NCBI RefSeq assembly: GCF_900182575.1
Contig: NZ_FXSZ01000001.1
Location: forward strand, 496,001-560,000
Length of the DNA stretch: 64,000 nt
DNA from: Solitalea koreensis
GTDB lineage: Bacteria > Bacteroidota > Bacteroidia > Sphingobacteriales > Sphingobacteriaceae
Reading direction: 5' to 3'
Of the stretch, positions 16,868 through 28,000 are shown one piece after another. Position numbers and translations under genes: made by a program. The notes below the pieces were generated by a model that did not search any database, was not told the origin of the DNA, and saw nothing but the letters and a program-made list of their open reading frames with translations. How positions within the stretch are numbered: position 1 is the stretch's first letter; the number at the start of each line of letters is the position of its first letter.

Positions 16868-18226
16868 TTAATTAACTTTTGCTAATTCTTTAGACAACTC
16901 TTTTTCAAGTATTTCCTTCAATTTTGGATCAGAAGGGCGAGGAGAATCAGTTGACACCACATTCCCTGCTTTATCAAATACCATAAACCGTGGGATAGCG
17001 CTAATAGCATAATCTTTAGTTATTTTAGTCCAACCACCGGCAAATAATTGTATACCGTGCAAATCCAACTCTTTAAGCATGTCTAACCATTTTTGCTTAT
17101 CTTTTTCATAATCCAATGATACCGACATAAAGACTACATCCTTACCCTTGAACGCCTCTTCCATTTTTTTCAGATACGGAATTTGTTGTTTACAAGGTCC
17201 GCACCAGGTAGCCCATACATCTACCACTACCACTTTCCCTTTAAAATCACTTAATGAAACCATTTTGCCATGTTGATCAGGATAAGTGAAATTGGCGGCA
17301 GGTTTAGGTCCGGTTTCACTGCTGTATAGTTTTATACCTAATTCCTCTACAACTGATTTTTGGTAAGGCGTTTGAAAATACTTTCCGTATTTATTCATAA
17401 AGTCACGGTAGGCGGCATAATTATTAGGCATGTCGCGGCCACTATTTAGAATGTAGGCACCTTTTACATGATCGTTACTAAATGCAGTAATTTTTTGATC
17501 AAGTGATCCGCGGCCGGGTATTGCAAAATTGGCATACATATCCATAAAACGTTTTCCGTGGAGCATACCCAAAACACAATCATTAAATTTTTTTGAATCA
17601 ACAATGGTATTGTAATAAGGCGGCAACTGTTCTTTTTTAAGAAATACTCCTCCTCTAGGTACACCAAGGAAATTCAACGCATATAAATCCAAATCATATG
17701 CGACGGTTTGTTTCATTGACTCGTTGAATACTGCATTTTTAGTATTGATAGATTTCTTAAATAGATCCGCCTGGGCAGCCAATTCCGTTAACGCAGGGAA
17801 GAATTGATTGTGTGTTTGCATAGAGTGGAATGAATTATACCTTATAGATTCTGTCATTTGCATCCATTTGTATAAAACGGCATTCTCCGGTGACTGCTTA
17901 CCAATAAAATCAATTGTTCTATTGTAGATGGCAACCTCTGCCTTATCGCCCTTTTTTAAATAAACTGGAAATTTACCTCTGAGAAACTCCCCCCAACCAA
18001 TGGCATAGAAACCCTCTTGAGAAGGATTGAACATGAAGCCAAAAGAACCATCTTCAGCCAAATTGCTTTTTGCAATTTCCTTGGTTTCTCCATCTTTGAT
18101 AGCGTAAAGGGTAATATCCTTATCGTTAAAACCTTCCGATTTTACTGTTCCCCAGATTTGAGCCATTTGCGCCGAAGAGCATAGGCTAAACAATAAACCT
18201 GCTAAAGCAAGTATTAATTTTTTCAT
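16868..18226 (-). CDS. TlpA-like thiol-disulfide oxidoreductase with DUF4369 domain (array member 2)
   Basis: 452 residues: signal peptide to about 19 (LCSSAQ), DUF4369-type domain (about 20-115, with FYAIGWGEF, PVYLKKGDKAEV and DFIGKQSPEN), a long helical linker, and a C-terminal thioredoxin domain with WATWCGPCKQ (Cys342 and Cys345) and cis-proline AIPRF. It ends KELSKELAKVN, almost the same tail as the next gene upstream (18290-19657), so the two are recent tandem duplicates. A hairpin at 18247 precedes its start and a weak one follows its stop, so it may be partly independent of its neighbours. Confidence 0.9.
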   Translation of the reverse strand: MKKLILALAGLLFSLCSSAQMAQIWGTVKSEGFNDKDITLYAIKDGETKEIAKSNLAEDGSFGFMFNPSQEGFYAIGWGEFLRGKFPVYLKKGDKAEVAIYNRTIDFIGKQSPENAVLYKWMQMTESIRYNSFHSMQTHNQFFPALTELAAQADLFKKSINTKNAVFNESMKQTVAYDLDLYALNFLGVPRGGVFLKKEQLPPYYNTIVDSKKFNDCVLGMLHGKRFMDMYANFAIPGRGSLDQKITAFSNDHVKGAYILNSGRDMPNNYAAYRDFMNKYGKYFQTPYQKSVVEELGIKLYSSETGPKPAANFTYPDQHGKMVSLSDFKGKVVVVDVWATWCGPCKQQIPYLKKMEEAFKGKDVVFMSVSLDYEKDKQKWLDMLKELDLHGIQLFAGGWTKITKDYAISAIPRFMVFDKAGNVVSTDSPRPSDPKLKEILEKELSKELAKVN

Positions 18227-18246
18227 GATTTTATTGATGGTATGAA

Positions 18247-18270
18247 AGAGGGCGATTAAAACCGCCCTCT
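18247..18270 (-). terminator. Hairpin between two TlpA-like genes
   Basis: Perfect 8-bp stem AGAGGGCG / CGCCCTCT, followed by TTTC on the minus strand, 20 bases past the stop at 18290. It probably lowers readthrough from member 3 into member 2. Confidence 0.65.
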
Positions 18271-18289
18271 ACTTTTCCTTAAGATTTTA

Positions 18290-19657
18290 TTAATTAACTT
18301 TTGCCAATTCTTTTGCTAATTCTTTTTCAAGCAATTCCTTCAATTTCGGTTCAGAAGGGCGAGGAGAATTAGGGTTTACTAATTTTCCTTCGCGATCAAT
18401 CACAATAAAACGGGGAATGGTTTCAATTTTATAGAAATCGGTTACATTATTTACATAACTACCTGCAAACAATTGTACCCCGGCCATCTTCTGGTCGTCC
18501 AGCATTTTCAACCAGGTTTCTTTGTTTTTTGCCTCATCCACAGAAATACTCACAAACACCACATCTTTGCCATGTAGCTCCTCTTCCAAGGTCTTTAAGT
18601 AAGGAATTTCTTTTTTACAAGGAGCACACCAGGTTGCCCAAATATCAAGAACTACTACCTTACCTTTGAAATCACTTAAAGAAACCATTTTACCGTTCTT
18701 ATCTGAGAAAGTGAAATCAACTGCTTCTCCTCCTGCAGTGGTAATATACAATTTGGCGCCTAAAGCATCTACTCTTGCTTTCAGACTTGGTGTTGTAAAA
18801 TATTGGCCAAAATTTTTAACTAAACTTTGATACTGAGGATAAGATTGTACAAAAGGTATCTGCTTAAATAATATATATACTCCTTTTTGTCTATCTGTGG
18901 AAAAGAGTTTCAGTTTATCAAGAATATTAGTATTCCTCGGATCTCCTGCATAACCAGCGTAAAGATGTAGTAACTTTTCACCGAATAAGTAGGATAAAAC
19001 ATCATCGTTTTTGAACTTGTTTTCAGCTACAATGGTGTTATAAAAAGGTACATATTCCTCTTTCTTAGCGAATGCTTTTCGTGGAGTTTTTAGGTGGTTC
19101 ATAGCGTACAGATCCAGGTCGAAATAGGTTATCGCAGTCATCAAACGATTGAAGTTTTCATTCTTGGTTTTGATGGTCTTTCTGAACCCGTCGGCTTGGG
19201 CGGCAACTTTGGTCAATTCAGGGAAGAAATCCTGATAAGTACTTAATGGTAGCTCCATAAAGTATATTGATTTAACCTTTAATTCCTGGGTCAGCGTAGT
19301 CCATGATGAAAGAACGGTGTTTTCAGGAGTCTGTTTTCCTACAAACATCATTCTCCTTTTATCGATTGCAATCACAGTTTTGTCACCTTTCTTCATGTAC
19401 ACTGGAAACAGAGATCCCTTCTCCATTTTTGCATAACCCACCGCATAAAAACCCTCATTGGAAGGAGTGAATAAAAACCCGAATGAACCATCTTCACCCA
19501 ATTGAGTGGTGGCCATTAACTGCTCTTTTCCATCTTCAATACTAAAAAGCGAAATATCCTTTTGAGTACCATTTTTCATAACCCCGCGAATTTCACTCAT
19601 CTGGGCAAACGAAACCTTTGTCAGGAGCAAGGCTGCGAGTATTAATAGTTTTTTCAT
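18290..19657 (-). CDS. TlpA-like thiol-disulfide oxidoreductase with DUF4369 domain (array member 3)
   Basis: 455 residues. The signal peptide ends near KVSFAQ, followed by a DUF4369-type domain (about 20-110: EIRGVMKNGTQKDISLF, PVYMKKGDKTVIAID, FVGKQTPEN), a helical centre, and a thioredoxin domain with WATWCAPCKKE (Cys344 and Cys347) and cis-proline TIPRF. Among the intact copies this is the closest relative of the pseudogene at 2066-2705, which retains the same CAPCKK, AKNKETWLKMLDD and QLFAGSYVN segments. It is therefore the likely source or sister of the lost copy in the other operon. Confidence 0.9.
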   Translation of the reverse strand: MKKLLILAALLLTKVSFAQMSEIRGVMKNGTQKDISLFSIEDGKEQLMATTQLGEDGSFGFLFTPSNEGFYAVGYAKMEKGSLFPVYMKKGDKTVIAIDKRRMMFVGKQTPENTVLSSWTTLTQELKVKSIYFMELPLSTYQDFFPELTKVAAQADGFRKTIKTKNENFNRLMTAITYFDLDLYAMNHLKTPRKAFAKKEEYVPFYNTIVAENKFKNDDVLSYLFGEKLLHLYAGYAGDPRNTNILDKLKLFSTDRQKGVYILFKQIPFVQSYPQYQSLVKNFGQYFTTPSLKARVDALGAKLYITTAGGEAVDFTFSDKNGKMVSLSDFKGKVVVLDIWATWCAPCKKEIPYLKTLEEELHGKDVVFVSISVDEAKNKETWLKMLDDQKMAGVQLFAGSYVNNVTDFYKIETIPRFIVIDREGKLVNPNSPRPSEPKLKELLEKELAKELAKVN

Positions 19658-19761
19658 TATTTATCTTTTTCTGAAAGTGTTTTGTTTTTAATAGGCCATC
19701 AAGAACCTGCTAATTTTACTTTAATGACCGTTGGAGAGCCTACTGCTCATGCGGGTTTTAA

Positions 19762-21114
19762 TTATTTACTTAGTAATTCGTTGAGATAAACTTTTAATAC
19801 CGGGTTAGACGGGCGTTGACAACATTTAGCATTAACCATTTTGCCTTCTTTATCGATAAGAACAAAACGAGGAATGCCTGTTCTTCCAATTTGATTGAAA
19901 AACGGATCGTCTTTAAGTCCTGCCGTCATCTTTACTTGATTCCCGGTCAGGTTTCTTTTTTTCATAAAATTTTGCCAATATTCTTCCTTAACATCCCCAT
20001 TAAGTGATAAGAAAACAACATCTTTTCCTTCCATTTCATGTTCTAGTTGTTTCAGGAAAGGCATTTCTGCAACACAAGGGTGGCACCAGGTGCTCCAGAT
20101 ATCGATTAAAACAATTTTACCTTTATAATCACTGATTTTCGCTATGGAACCATCCGGTTTTTGGAAAGTATAGGCACTAAAATCGGTGCCGGGCACAGCA
20201 TTGTTATAACGGGTCACTTTATCAGCCCCAATTATATTAGCATTTATTTTTGCAATATTGACCGGATCCTTCACTAATGGCAGTGCTTCCCGGGCATAAT
20301 CTTTTATTTTAAAAACGTCTTCTTCCAGACGGGCAAAGTCCAATAAGGCAACAATGTAAGCTTCTCTTAATTTCTGATTTTCAATGGTTTTGGCAAAATC
20401 CGCAATCCAGGTATTTGAATTGCGCACTTTAAGTTTACCGGCTTCCATTTTAGCGTACATGATCTCATTAATTGTTTTATACCAGTTGTAATAACTAACA
20501 ATTTCAGGCGCTAAACTGATGTTCAAATCATCAAACTTGACTTTGTTAATTTCATCCGTTTCACCCGCAACCTTTGATTCCATGTACGAAGTAAACACTT
20601 TGTCGAGGTATTCACCTTGAGCATAGCCCAATAAAGCAGCTTTGTTAATCTTTACCTCTTCATTCGTAGAAGCATTGATCGCATTTATACGATTAGTATA
20701 AACTTCTTTAGCAGTAAATTGATTATTTGCATAATCATATTTACGGGTAAGGTCGAAGAGAAACTGATTTAATTTACTTCCCTTTCCACTCAATACAACG
20801 TTCTTATCCCTTACAGCAACTGAAATGTCATCACCAGGTGTCAGGAATAAATCAAATCCCTTTACAATAGGATCAGAGGTTGTTAAAATAATATATGAAG
20901 GCTGTGTTAACTTTGTTTCCATAGAGAAACGACCGTTAATAATTTGAGCGGTACTCTTTGGATTCGGGCTGAAATCTTTCTTAAAAAGGGTTGCCCGCCC
21001 ATTGGACACCAACATTTCCCCCTTCACAACGGTTTTTACTCCTTCCTCGGCCAAAACAGGCAAAGAGCTCCCCAACCCACATAGTACAGCGGCATATACA
21101 ATCAATTTTTTCAT
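19762..21114 (-). CDS. Divergent TlpA-like thiol-disulfide oxidoreductase
   Basis: 450 residues: signal peptide to about 22, a DUF4369-like N-terminal beta domain (about 28-115, with VKGEMLVSNGRATLF), a helical middle and a C-terminal thioredoxin domain with WSTWCHPC (Cys344 and Cys347) and cis-proline GIPRF. The CHPC active site differs from the CGPC/CAPC of its neighbours; in the thioredoxin family a histidine at this position generally makes the disulfide more oxidising. An extra CC pair (AKCCQRPS, near residue 430) stands out. It is the first thioredoxin gene after the PKD-like gene of the second SusCD operon, separated by a terminator. Confidence 0.9.
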   Translation of the reverse strand: MKKLIVYAAVLCGLGSSLPVLAEEGVKTVVKGEMLVSNGRATLFKKDFSPNPKSTAQIINGRFSMETKLTQPSYIILTTSDPIVKGFDLFLTPGDDISVAVRDKNVVLSGKGSKLNQFLFDLTRKYDYANNQFTAKEVYTNRINAINASTNEEVKINKAALLGYAQGEYLDKVFTSYMESKVAGETDEINKVKFDDLNISLAPEIVSYYNWYKTINEIMYAKMEAGKLKVRNSNTWIADFAKTIENQKLREAYIVALLDFARLEEDVFKIKDYAREALPLVKDPVNIAKINANIIGADKVTRYNNAVPGTDFSAYTFQKPDGSIAKISDYKGKIVLIDIWSTWCHPCVAEMPFLKQLEHEMEGKDVVFLSLNGDVKEEYWQNFMKKRNLTGNQVKMTAGLKDDPFFNQIGRTGIPRFVLIDKEGKMVNAKCCQRPSNPVLKVYLNELLSK

Positions 21115-21143
21115 AAAATTTTAAATTGAAATGTGAATGAAGA

Positions 21144-21171
21144 AAAGCCGGAAGCTATTGCTACCGGCTTT
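21144..21171 (-). terminator. Terminator at the end of the second SusCD operon
   Basis: Stem AAAGCCGG / CCGGCTTT with TTTTC following on the minus strand, 7 bases past the stop at 21178 and 30 bases before the next gene. It separates the uptake operon from the thioredoxin array or limits its expression. Confidence 0.75.
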
Positions 21172-21177
21172 CTAATA

Positions 21178-22794
21178 TTATTTTCTTTCTCTATAAGTGA
21201 AGCTCTGTACTTTACCGAAACCTGTAAATGTGTAGTTAGGCACCTGAGTTAACCCTGCTCCACCAGCTTGAATATCAAATTTTTCAAGTTTTCCATTTTG
21301 ACCTTCGGGAAGTGCCGGATCATAGCTACAAACAACCAGTTTATCTGTTTCTGTGTCAGGGTATTTTTGGAAATTATAATAATAAATCTGAAATTTCATT
21401 GCACTAACATTCGCTGAGCCATAATCCCATACCAATTTAGATGAAGCTGTTGCGAACGATGTTCCAGGCTTATACATGTACACTTTGCCCCCCACACTGT
21501 AAAAAAGATATTTCGTTAAATTACTCACCGCAAAGTTTTCTGCCTTATCAAATTCAGGAGCTACAATTTCTTGAAATGCTGTTTGCACTTCGGTCTTTGT
21601 AACCCAACTAGCCCAATAACACTTATTCGTTTCCCTATTCTTAAATATAGCAAACACCTCAGTTTTGTTTGCATTCATGTATAACATGTCCATCCCTGTA
21701 TTAGTAAAGGAGAATAGGAAAGGTTTAGCTGCATTTCCGGTAGGAGGATCAGCAACTGTTGTCATACCAAAGCTGGGGCTAGTTTGCTTCATAAACCGCT
21801 TATTGGTTATATCATAAAAATAGCAGGTTGTTGTTGCATTCGGTGCCGCAATTGCATTTTCATAGGCTCCAATAAATGGAGCTACCTTGTATTTTACATT
21901 ATTAGCATCCACATTAAGCTCTACACCGTACTTATTGGCTGGAGTTACAGCTGTCATGTACAAATCTCCAGCTGAAGTTATCGTGTAACAGGTACTACCA
22001 GAAAGAGTAGACCCATATACTCGTTTAATCAAATCAGCACGATAATCGTTAGGAAGACCCAAACGGTTTAAATTTTCGTATCTTATATTATACTCAGGCT
22101 TCCAGGTAAAATTATCTTGATTTACTCTGTCTGTACTTTGATTTGTTCCAAGGTAAATTGCCCAGGGTAAATTAATTCCATACCCTTTAAGCGCACCGCA
22201 ATCATAACTATAAATCATTTTAGGTTTCCCTTGTAATTGAATGCCCTTGTTTGCTTGTCCAAACAGATCAGTTGATATATGATCAAAAGTAAAAGTCGGC
22301 TTAACATAGTTGAAGGAAATCATATCAAATCTCGCTTTGCCATTCACTTCAGTCATTAACAACCAGCCCTCCATGTTTGCAGTTTTAACCGTGACATTAA
22401 ACCTCTTTAGAAATTCAACTCCGGTTACGTTGTCTTTAATTTTATAAGAGGTAGCATAAGTACCAGGATTAAGGGTTACAAAAAAATCCAGGTCTTTTGA
22501 TGTGCCTATTATTGTTTTTATCGGAGATGGATCATTGGTCAAATAAGACCATTCGTACGCATAACGGCTGGGGTCTACAATAGCAGAATCCTGAGTAAAC
22601 GCCACTTTAGGAGTAATTTTTAACGAGGAAAGCATATCTACTGAGATGGTTCCATTTAAATCTGAAAATTTAGCCTCATTGATTTCGTGGTAATTATAAT
22701 TCCCTAAATCTTCTTTACTACACGAAGTGGTAAAGAAAGCCGAAACAGCCAGTAAGCAGGTATATATATATTTTTTTAACATAATATTCTTCAT
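21178..22794 (-). CDS. PKD-like family lipoprotein (second operon)
   Basis: 538-residue lipoprotein with lipobox TTSC and mature start SKEDLGNYNYHEIN, the same signature as the gene at 2821-4359. An early PKD-like segment (about 40-115, including YAYEWSYL) precedes a longer beta-rich region of unknown fold. An internal ATG four codons downstream (MLKKYIYT) gives an equally good signal peptide. It is the last gene of the operon, 18 bases after the DUF4843 gene. It probably acts as a surface-exposed accessory binding lipoprotein; no catalytic motif is visible. Confidence 0.85.
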   Translation of the reverse strand: MKNIMLKKYIYTCLLAVSAFFTTSCSKEDLGNYNYHEINEAKFSDLNGTISVDMLSSLKITPKVAFTQDSAIVDPSRYAYEWSYLTNDPSPIKTIIGTSKDLDFFVTLNPGTYATSYKIKDNVTGVEFLKRFNVTVKTANMEGWLLMTEVNGKARFDMISFNYVKPTFTFDHISTDLFGQANKGIQLQGKPKMIYSYDCGALKGYGINLPWAIYLGTNQSTDRVNQDNFTWKPEYNIRYENLNRLGLPNDYRADLIKRVYGSTLSGSTCYTITSAGDLYMTAVTPANKYGVELNVDANNVKYKVAPFIGAYENAIAAPNATTTCYFYDITNKRFMKQTSPSFGMTTVADPPTGNAAKPFLFSFTNTGMDMLYMNANKTEVFAIFKNRETNKCYWASWVTKTEVQTAFQEIVAPEFDKAENFAVSNLTKYLFYSVGGKVYMYKPGTSFATASSKLVWDYGSANVSAMKFQIYYYNFQKYPDTETDKLVVCSYDPALPEGQNGKLEKFDIQAGGAGLTQVPNYTFTGFGKVQSFTYRERK

Positions 22795-22812
22795 TTATTT
22801 AAAAACAAATAA

Positions 22813-23616
22813 TTACTGAGCATTAGGTCCCATTACCATCCGAGTGGTGCCATTTTTTTCATAAACCGGCGTGCCCGCCGCAGCTAATTCATTTAAATGT
22901 CGTTGGGCAAATTTCCCATAGCCATTAAGCTCTGATATATCATTAGGGGAGTCAAAATACCGAGGTGATAAGTTAAACATGTTGCATAGGAAAAACAGTT
23001 TTTCTCGAGAATATGTGCTGAATGCAGCGTCAAGCCAGTATTTAGGCTTTGCGTCTTTGTCGTCAAAGAAAATTTTGGTTCTAATGGTATTAATCGGTTT
23101 ACCACCTATAATCCGGGATTTAAAGCTATTGCCAAAGTTTTCATTAGGCTGCAACTCAATTGCTAATGCAAGCCGTTTGTTTAGGAGATCGGGAGAACGA
23201 AGCAATTTTAACTTAACGGTATCTCTAAAAGCGCCCTTTTTGATGACAAATTTTTCAGGTAATTCAAAATGAGTTCCTTGAATAGCTGCTACCATCGAAG
23301 TTGGAGGAGTAGCGGGATTGTTATCGTCATCATACAATAACTCCTCGTTTGACAATTGTCCTACCGCCAATTTATATTCTCTATCATGATCCGCAGCGGC
23401 ACCAGTTATCGACACCACGACATTTAAAATAGTGTCGGGTTTGGTAACAAATTGAAACGACACATAAGATTCATCAAAATTGACAGATGATGTCCCCCCT
23501 GCGCCATAAAAATAAACATCAGTGTTTTCATTATCAAAAGTCATCAGACCTTTTTCACATGACACCAGTGCAACTGCCATAAATAATAAAGCGATTTTAT
23601 ATATGAGTTTTTTCAT
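22813..23616 (-). CDS. DUF4843 family lipoprotein (second operon)
   Basis: 267 residues; lipobox LVSC then EKGLMTFDNENTDVYF. The segment VSFQFVTKPDTILNVVVSITG matches the DUF4843 pattern seen in the paralogue at 4378-5175. It lies 11 bases after the SusD gene and 18 bases before the PKD-like gene. It is a structural or accessory lipoprotein by position; there is no known activity. Confidence 0.85.
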   Translation of the reverse strand: MKKLIYKIALLFMAVALVSCEKGLMTFDNENTDVYFYGAGGTSSVNFDESYVSFQFVTKPDTILNVVVSITGAAADHDREYKLAVGQLSNEELLYDDDNNPATPPTSMVAAIQGTHFELPEKFVIKKGAFRDTVKLKLLRSPDLLNKRLALAIELQPNENFGNSFKSRIIGGKPINTIRTKIFFDDKDAKPKYWLDAAFSTYSREKLFFLCNMFNLSPRYFDSPNDISELNGYGKFAQRHLNELAAAGTPVYEKNGTTRMVMGPNAQ

Positions 23617-23627
23617 GTTTTTAGTTC

Positions 23628-25040
23628 TTAACGATTATCAGTTTCAGCAGTTGGAATTGGAACAACATATTGAGCCGGCCCCATGGTAAATGCACCAGTT
23701 ACATCATCTCCCTTACTACCATTTGGAAGAATTGCCGTGTTAGTCCGTTTATAATAAAACCATAACTGACCTTCTCCAAGAAATTCTTTTCTGTACTCTT
23801 TCAGTATTTCCGCTGCGGTAGCAGGTACAGGAGAGGATGTGTCTATGCCTCTATTATTTCTAACCGTATTCAAATACCCTCTAGCTACAATCGGATCTTT
23901 CTCACATTCGGCAGCGATATAATACATTTCGCTAAGTTTTAACAAAGGAATTGTATTTCTGAATGATTTAGTTTTGTCATCCACCTCAGAATACTTTAAA
24001 AAAGTTCTATAGGATTTACTTGGCCCTACATCCCAAAACTGCCCAGAAATCCTGAAATCACTGCTTGCATCTGAATATAAGGCAGTCAGACGTGCGTCCA
24101 ATGGAGCCAGAATATTATTATCAGACAAACCAGAACTGAAAAGTTTCAAGTAACCCTGAGACGTATTGGACATTTCAGGATTATATGCTCCCAAAATCAT
24201 TTCTGAAGAGAAAATCCTGTCAGGATTTGCCCTTTCGTTAAGGAAATACTTATCTGCCCAAGGAAATTTGGCAGAATTATCAATAAGAGCTTTTGCGCAT
24301 GCTAAAGCTGCAGCTTTATTCCCTCTGTACAAATTTACTCTTGCTTGCAGCGCTTTTACTGAATAGTAAGTAAACTTATACTTTTTGACAGAAGTCATTG
24401 TCTTATCAGGCGAAAGCAGGCTATCTGCCTTACTTAAATCAGCCATAATATGATTCATCACTTCATTAGCAGGCAAAAAAGGATTTACAGTAATTTCACC
24501 ATATGTATTATAAGGAATACTTTTCAGGGTAGAATCAGCACTGTTATACATAGGGCCGAATAAACGCAAAAGGTCAAAATGTATCATAGCGCGTATTGCT
24601 AAGGCTTCGCCCCTGTAGGTAGAGTCGGTTTTTGCGGTAAGCACGCCTGGAGATCTGTCCAATCCTGCCACAAACCTATTAGCATTAAATATAACACTGT
24701 AGGCATTTGCCCAAATTTCAGCCATTTTATTACTTACTTGGGGCGACGTATATGAATATTGAGTAAACGTATAATATAAATTCGGGGTAGACCCATAATT
24801 CATATTATATTGTTGAGCAAGGAGATCCGGAATGGTTAATGTAAGGTTTTCACCGTATAATTGGGTGGCACCTAGTTTTACGTAAATACCGTTTAAATAC
24901 GCTGAAGTGTTAGCGGCTGAACTGAAAACCTGATCCTCAAGCAGCTTGTCATCCGGTTTCAAATCCAAATAGTCCGTACAAGATGAAAGAGAAGCAACAG
25001 CGCAAATTGCAACAATTATGTTTCTATATATTTTTTTCAT
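23628..25040 (-). CDS. RagB/SusD-family nutrient-binding lipoprotein (second operon)
   Basis: 470 residues; lipobox LSSC then TDYLDLKPDDKLLEDQVFSS, a textbook SusD start. Internal helices AIRAMIHFDLLRLFG and YYSVKALQARVNLYRG and the C-terminal LLKLSEMYYIAAE and EYRKEFLGEGQLWFYYKR motifs are all present. It binds the substrate at the outer face of the SusC at 25054-28401. It starts 13 bases after that gene, and translation is presumably coupled in one operon. Confidence 0.95.
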   Translation of the reverse strand: MKKIYRNIIVAICAVASLSSCTDYLDLKPDDKLLEDQVFSSAANTSAYLNGIYVKLGATQLYGENLTLTIPDLLAQQYNMNYGSTPNLYYTFTQYSYTSPQVSNKMAEIWANAYSVIFNANRFVAGLDRSPGVLTAKTDSTYRGEALAIRAMIHFDLLRLFGPMYNSADSTLKSIPYNTYGEITVNPFLPANEVMNHIMADLSKADSLLSPDKTMTSVKKYKFTYYSVKALQARVNLYRGNKAAALACAKALIDNSAKFPWADKYFLNERANPDRIFSSEMILGAYNPEMSNTSQGYLKLFSSGLSDNNILAPLDARLTALYSDASSDFRISGQFWDVGPSKSYRTFLKYSEVDDKTKSFRNTIPLLKLSEMYYIAAECEKDPIVARGYLNTVRNNRGIDTSSPVPATAAEILKEYRKEFLGEGQLWFYYKRTNTAILPNGSKGDDVTGAFTMGPAQYVVPIPTAETDNR

Positions 25041-25053
25041 TGTTCCTTTTAAT

Positions 25054-28000
25054 TTAGAATGAGGCCTTTAAACTGAATGATACTGAGCGTGCAAATGGGT
25101 AATCTGTTCCTCTCTCTCGTTTCACAGTTGAGAAGCGGGCAATATCGTTAGTAAAAGCTGAAAGATTCAAATTTTGCAAGCCGGCAGCTTTCATCCATTT
25201 AGTATTTTGGAACATATAACTCACATTGATGGATTCTAATGAAAGTGTGTTTTCTTCCTGAAGAAAACGAGTTGACATTGGAGTGTCAGTGGTTAAAGAA
25301 ATACCTTTGAATTGAGAAATGTCTCCTGGGTTTTTCCAGCGATCATACAAAGCGCGTTTATCCTGATTGTTGAGAATATCACTGTAATCAAGATTTTCAA
25401 CTTTATTTAACAGCGCTGAATTGAAAACATCAGATTTAGCTCTATAGCGCATCATTATTGACAATGATATTTTTTTGTAGTTGAAGTTATTTGAAATAAC
25501 ACCTTCCATTAATGGCTTAGCACTGCCAACTTTAGGTTGATATGCTTGACTGTAATCAAGCGTGTGTTCTCCATTGGCTGTTAAGAACATTTCGCGTCCG
25601 GTAGCCGGATCAATACCTAAAGATACAGCGGTATATAAATCATTAGGGCTAGATCCATCTCTAAAACGAGTTAAGGCTTTACTGCTTATCTGTGATGCAT
25701 CTAGTTGTGCTAATGCAGGTCCAAAACCGCTGTATTTACTATCAGTTCTGGCTCCTGTAACCCCAACTCTCCAAACAATACGATGTTCACGATCATTAAT
25801 CACCGCATAATTCAGTTTTAATTCAGCTCCCTTGGTAATTAAATGACCCACATTAAAGTTGTAGCTCGAAATGCCCGTAGAAGTTGGATAATTCATAGAA
25901 ACAACCTGATTGTCTGTATTCTTTGTGTAATAAGTAACAGAACCGGTAAAACGATCATGCCACAACCCAAAATCAATACCGTTACTGATCTGGGTTGTTC
26001 TTGATGGTAACAAATCAGGGTTACCCAATTGACTTACAAATATGCCCAAACCAGCTACGTTATAGTTTTTCAAATATTGATAAACCGTGCTTGACGGAGG
26101 TGCGCCCATGGTTTGATTTCCGGTTACACCAATATTTGAAGTAAGTTTTAAACGGCTCATGAACTTAGCATATTTTTTCATGAAAGCTTCGTTGTGAACG
26201 TTCCATCCAATACCAGTTGACCAATATGGAGACCAAGGATTATTTTTACCAAAAGAGGTTGATCCATCTAAACGGTAAGAGGCATCAAACAGATAACGTG
26301 AAGCATATGAATAGTTAACTGACCCGGTAGCATTTACATTGCGATAAAGGGAATTATTAGCGTTTGGTAAACCATTAAGTTCATAACCATAAGCAAACCT
26401 TAATAGAGGCTCAACATTACTTGGAAAACCTTGAGCTATAAAAGTTTCTGAGCTGGAGTAGTTATTGCCTATCTGGCCTCTAATATTGGCAGTAACAGAA
26501 TGCCTGTTCGCAAATACATTTCCATAAGATAATACAGCATTAGTGCTGTATGAAAAACTATTGCTTTTGGCATTTGAATACTTACCCCGCAGTATAGGAG
26601 CTAGTGAGGAATACATTGTATTATCAGGCGAGGTGAATACATCACTTTCGGTCACTCCCTTTGATAAAGACAAACCTCCACTCAATCTGAATTTTGCATT
26701 GATATCATACATAACCATCAGATTGTTATTAATTTTCATTCCTTCACTTTCATTTTTAAAAGGCAATGAAGCATTGTAGAGTGGATTTGAAACAGTGACA
26801 GGTGTGGTTAAAAATGGGTTGCCAATTACGAAAGTTGTTGTTTTATCTAAACTAGGGCTGGTAGTGTTTTTTTCGTAATACGGATTGGTATTAACATAAG
26901 TCTGAAAGCTGCCGTAAGGTGATTCAGTACTTTTATTTCCGTCTACAGAAAACGAGTTGGTAATATTAACATTATTTTTTCTGTAAATAAGGTTTATGTT
27001 ACTCCCCCATGAATCACGGGCAGAGCCTTTCATTACTCCTGGGTTGGTTTTATAATTGAAATTCACACTATATCGAAAAGCCTCGTCACCGCCGCTTGCA
27101 TTAAGAGAATGATTTTCAGACACGATATTGCGAAGAGGATCTGCTAACCAATAAGTATCTACACCGCGGGCAATAGCAGCCAAGTGTAGGTTGTATATCG
27201 AGTCTAAGGGTATTTGTGCAACATCATCCAGTGCCTTATATCTTCCTGAAAGTCTTTCAAACTCCAGTTTTTCTTTAGCATTCATCATATTGTAAACTGA
27301 CAAATCCGGTCCTTCAATTCTTAAGTCGTTACTGTAACTAAAACGTAATTTTCCAGCCACCGGCTTAATGGTTTCTATGACAATAACACCATTGGCTGCT
27401 TTTGATCCGTATAAGGCTGTAGAAGCCGCATCTTTAAGGATAGTTACAGATGCAACGCGGTTCATATCCAAATCAATAATGGTTTGCAAATTAGTTTCAA
27501 AACCATCTAAAACAAATAATGGCTGGTTAGGATCTGTTCCAAATTGATCTTTTAAAGAAAGTTCTGAAGTTGTTGTTTTACCGCGAAGTTCAAGTGTTGG
27601 TAACACATTGGGATTCGATCCTTTTAATTCATTATCGATTACTTGAAAAGCAGGATCCAATGATTTTAAGCTGGAGATAATGTTGTTATTACCAATTGCT
27701 TTCAATTCTGCACCGGTAAAAGTAGAGGTAATCCCCGTAAAACTGCTCACCTTACGGTTAATACCAGTACCTGTAACTACTACCTCTTCAATTTTGTTTT
27801 CGTCCAAAACAAGCCTGATCTTCAAGTTGTGTTTTGCAAACACAACTTGTGGTTTGTAACCGATATATGAGACCAAGAATGAAGATCCCTGAGGAACATT
27901 ATTTAATACATATTCCCCTTTGGCATTGGTTATGGCTCCAATTTTGGTACCATTAATCGAAACACTTGCTCCGGCGAGAGGTCCTCCCTCTTCATCCAAA

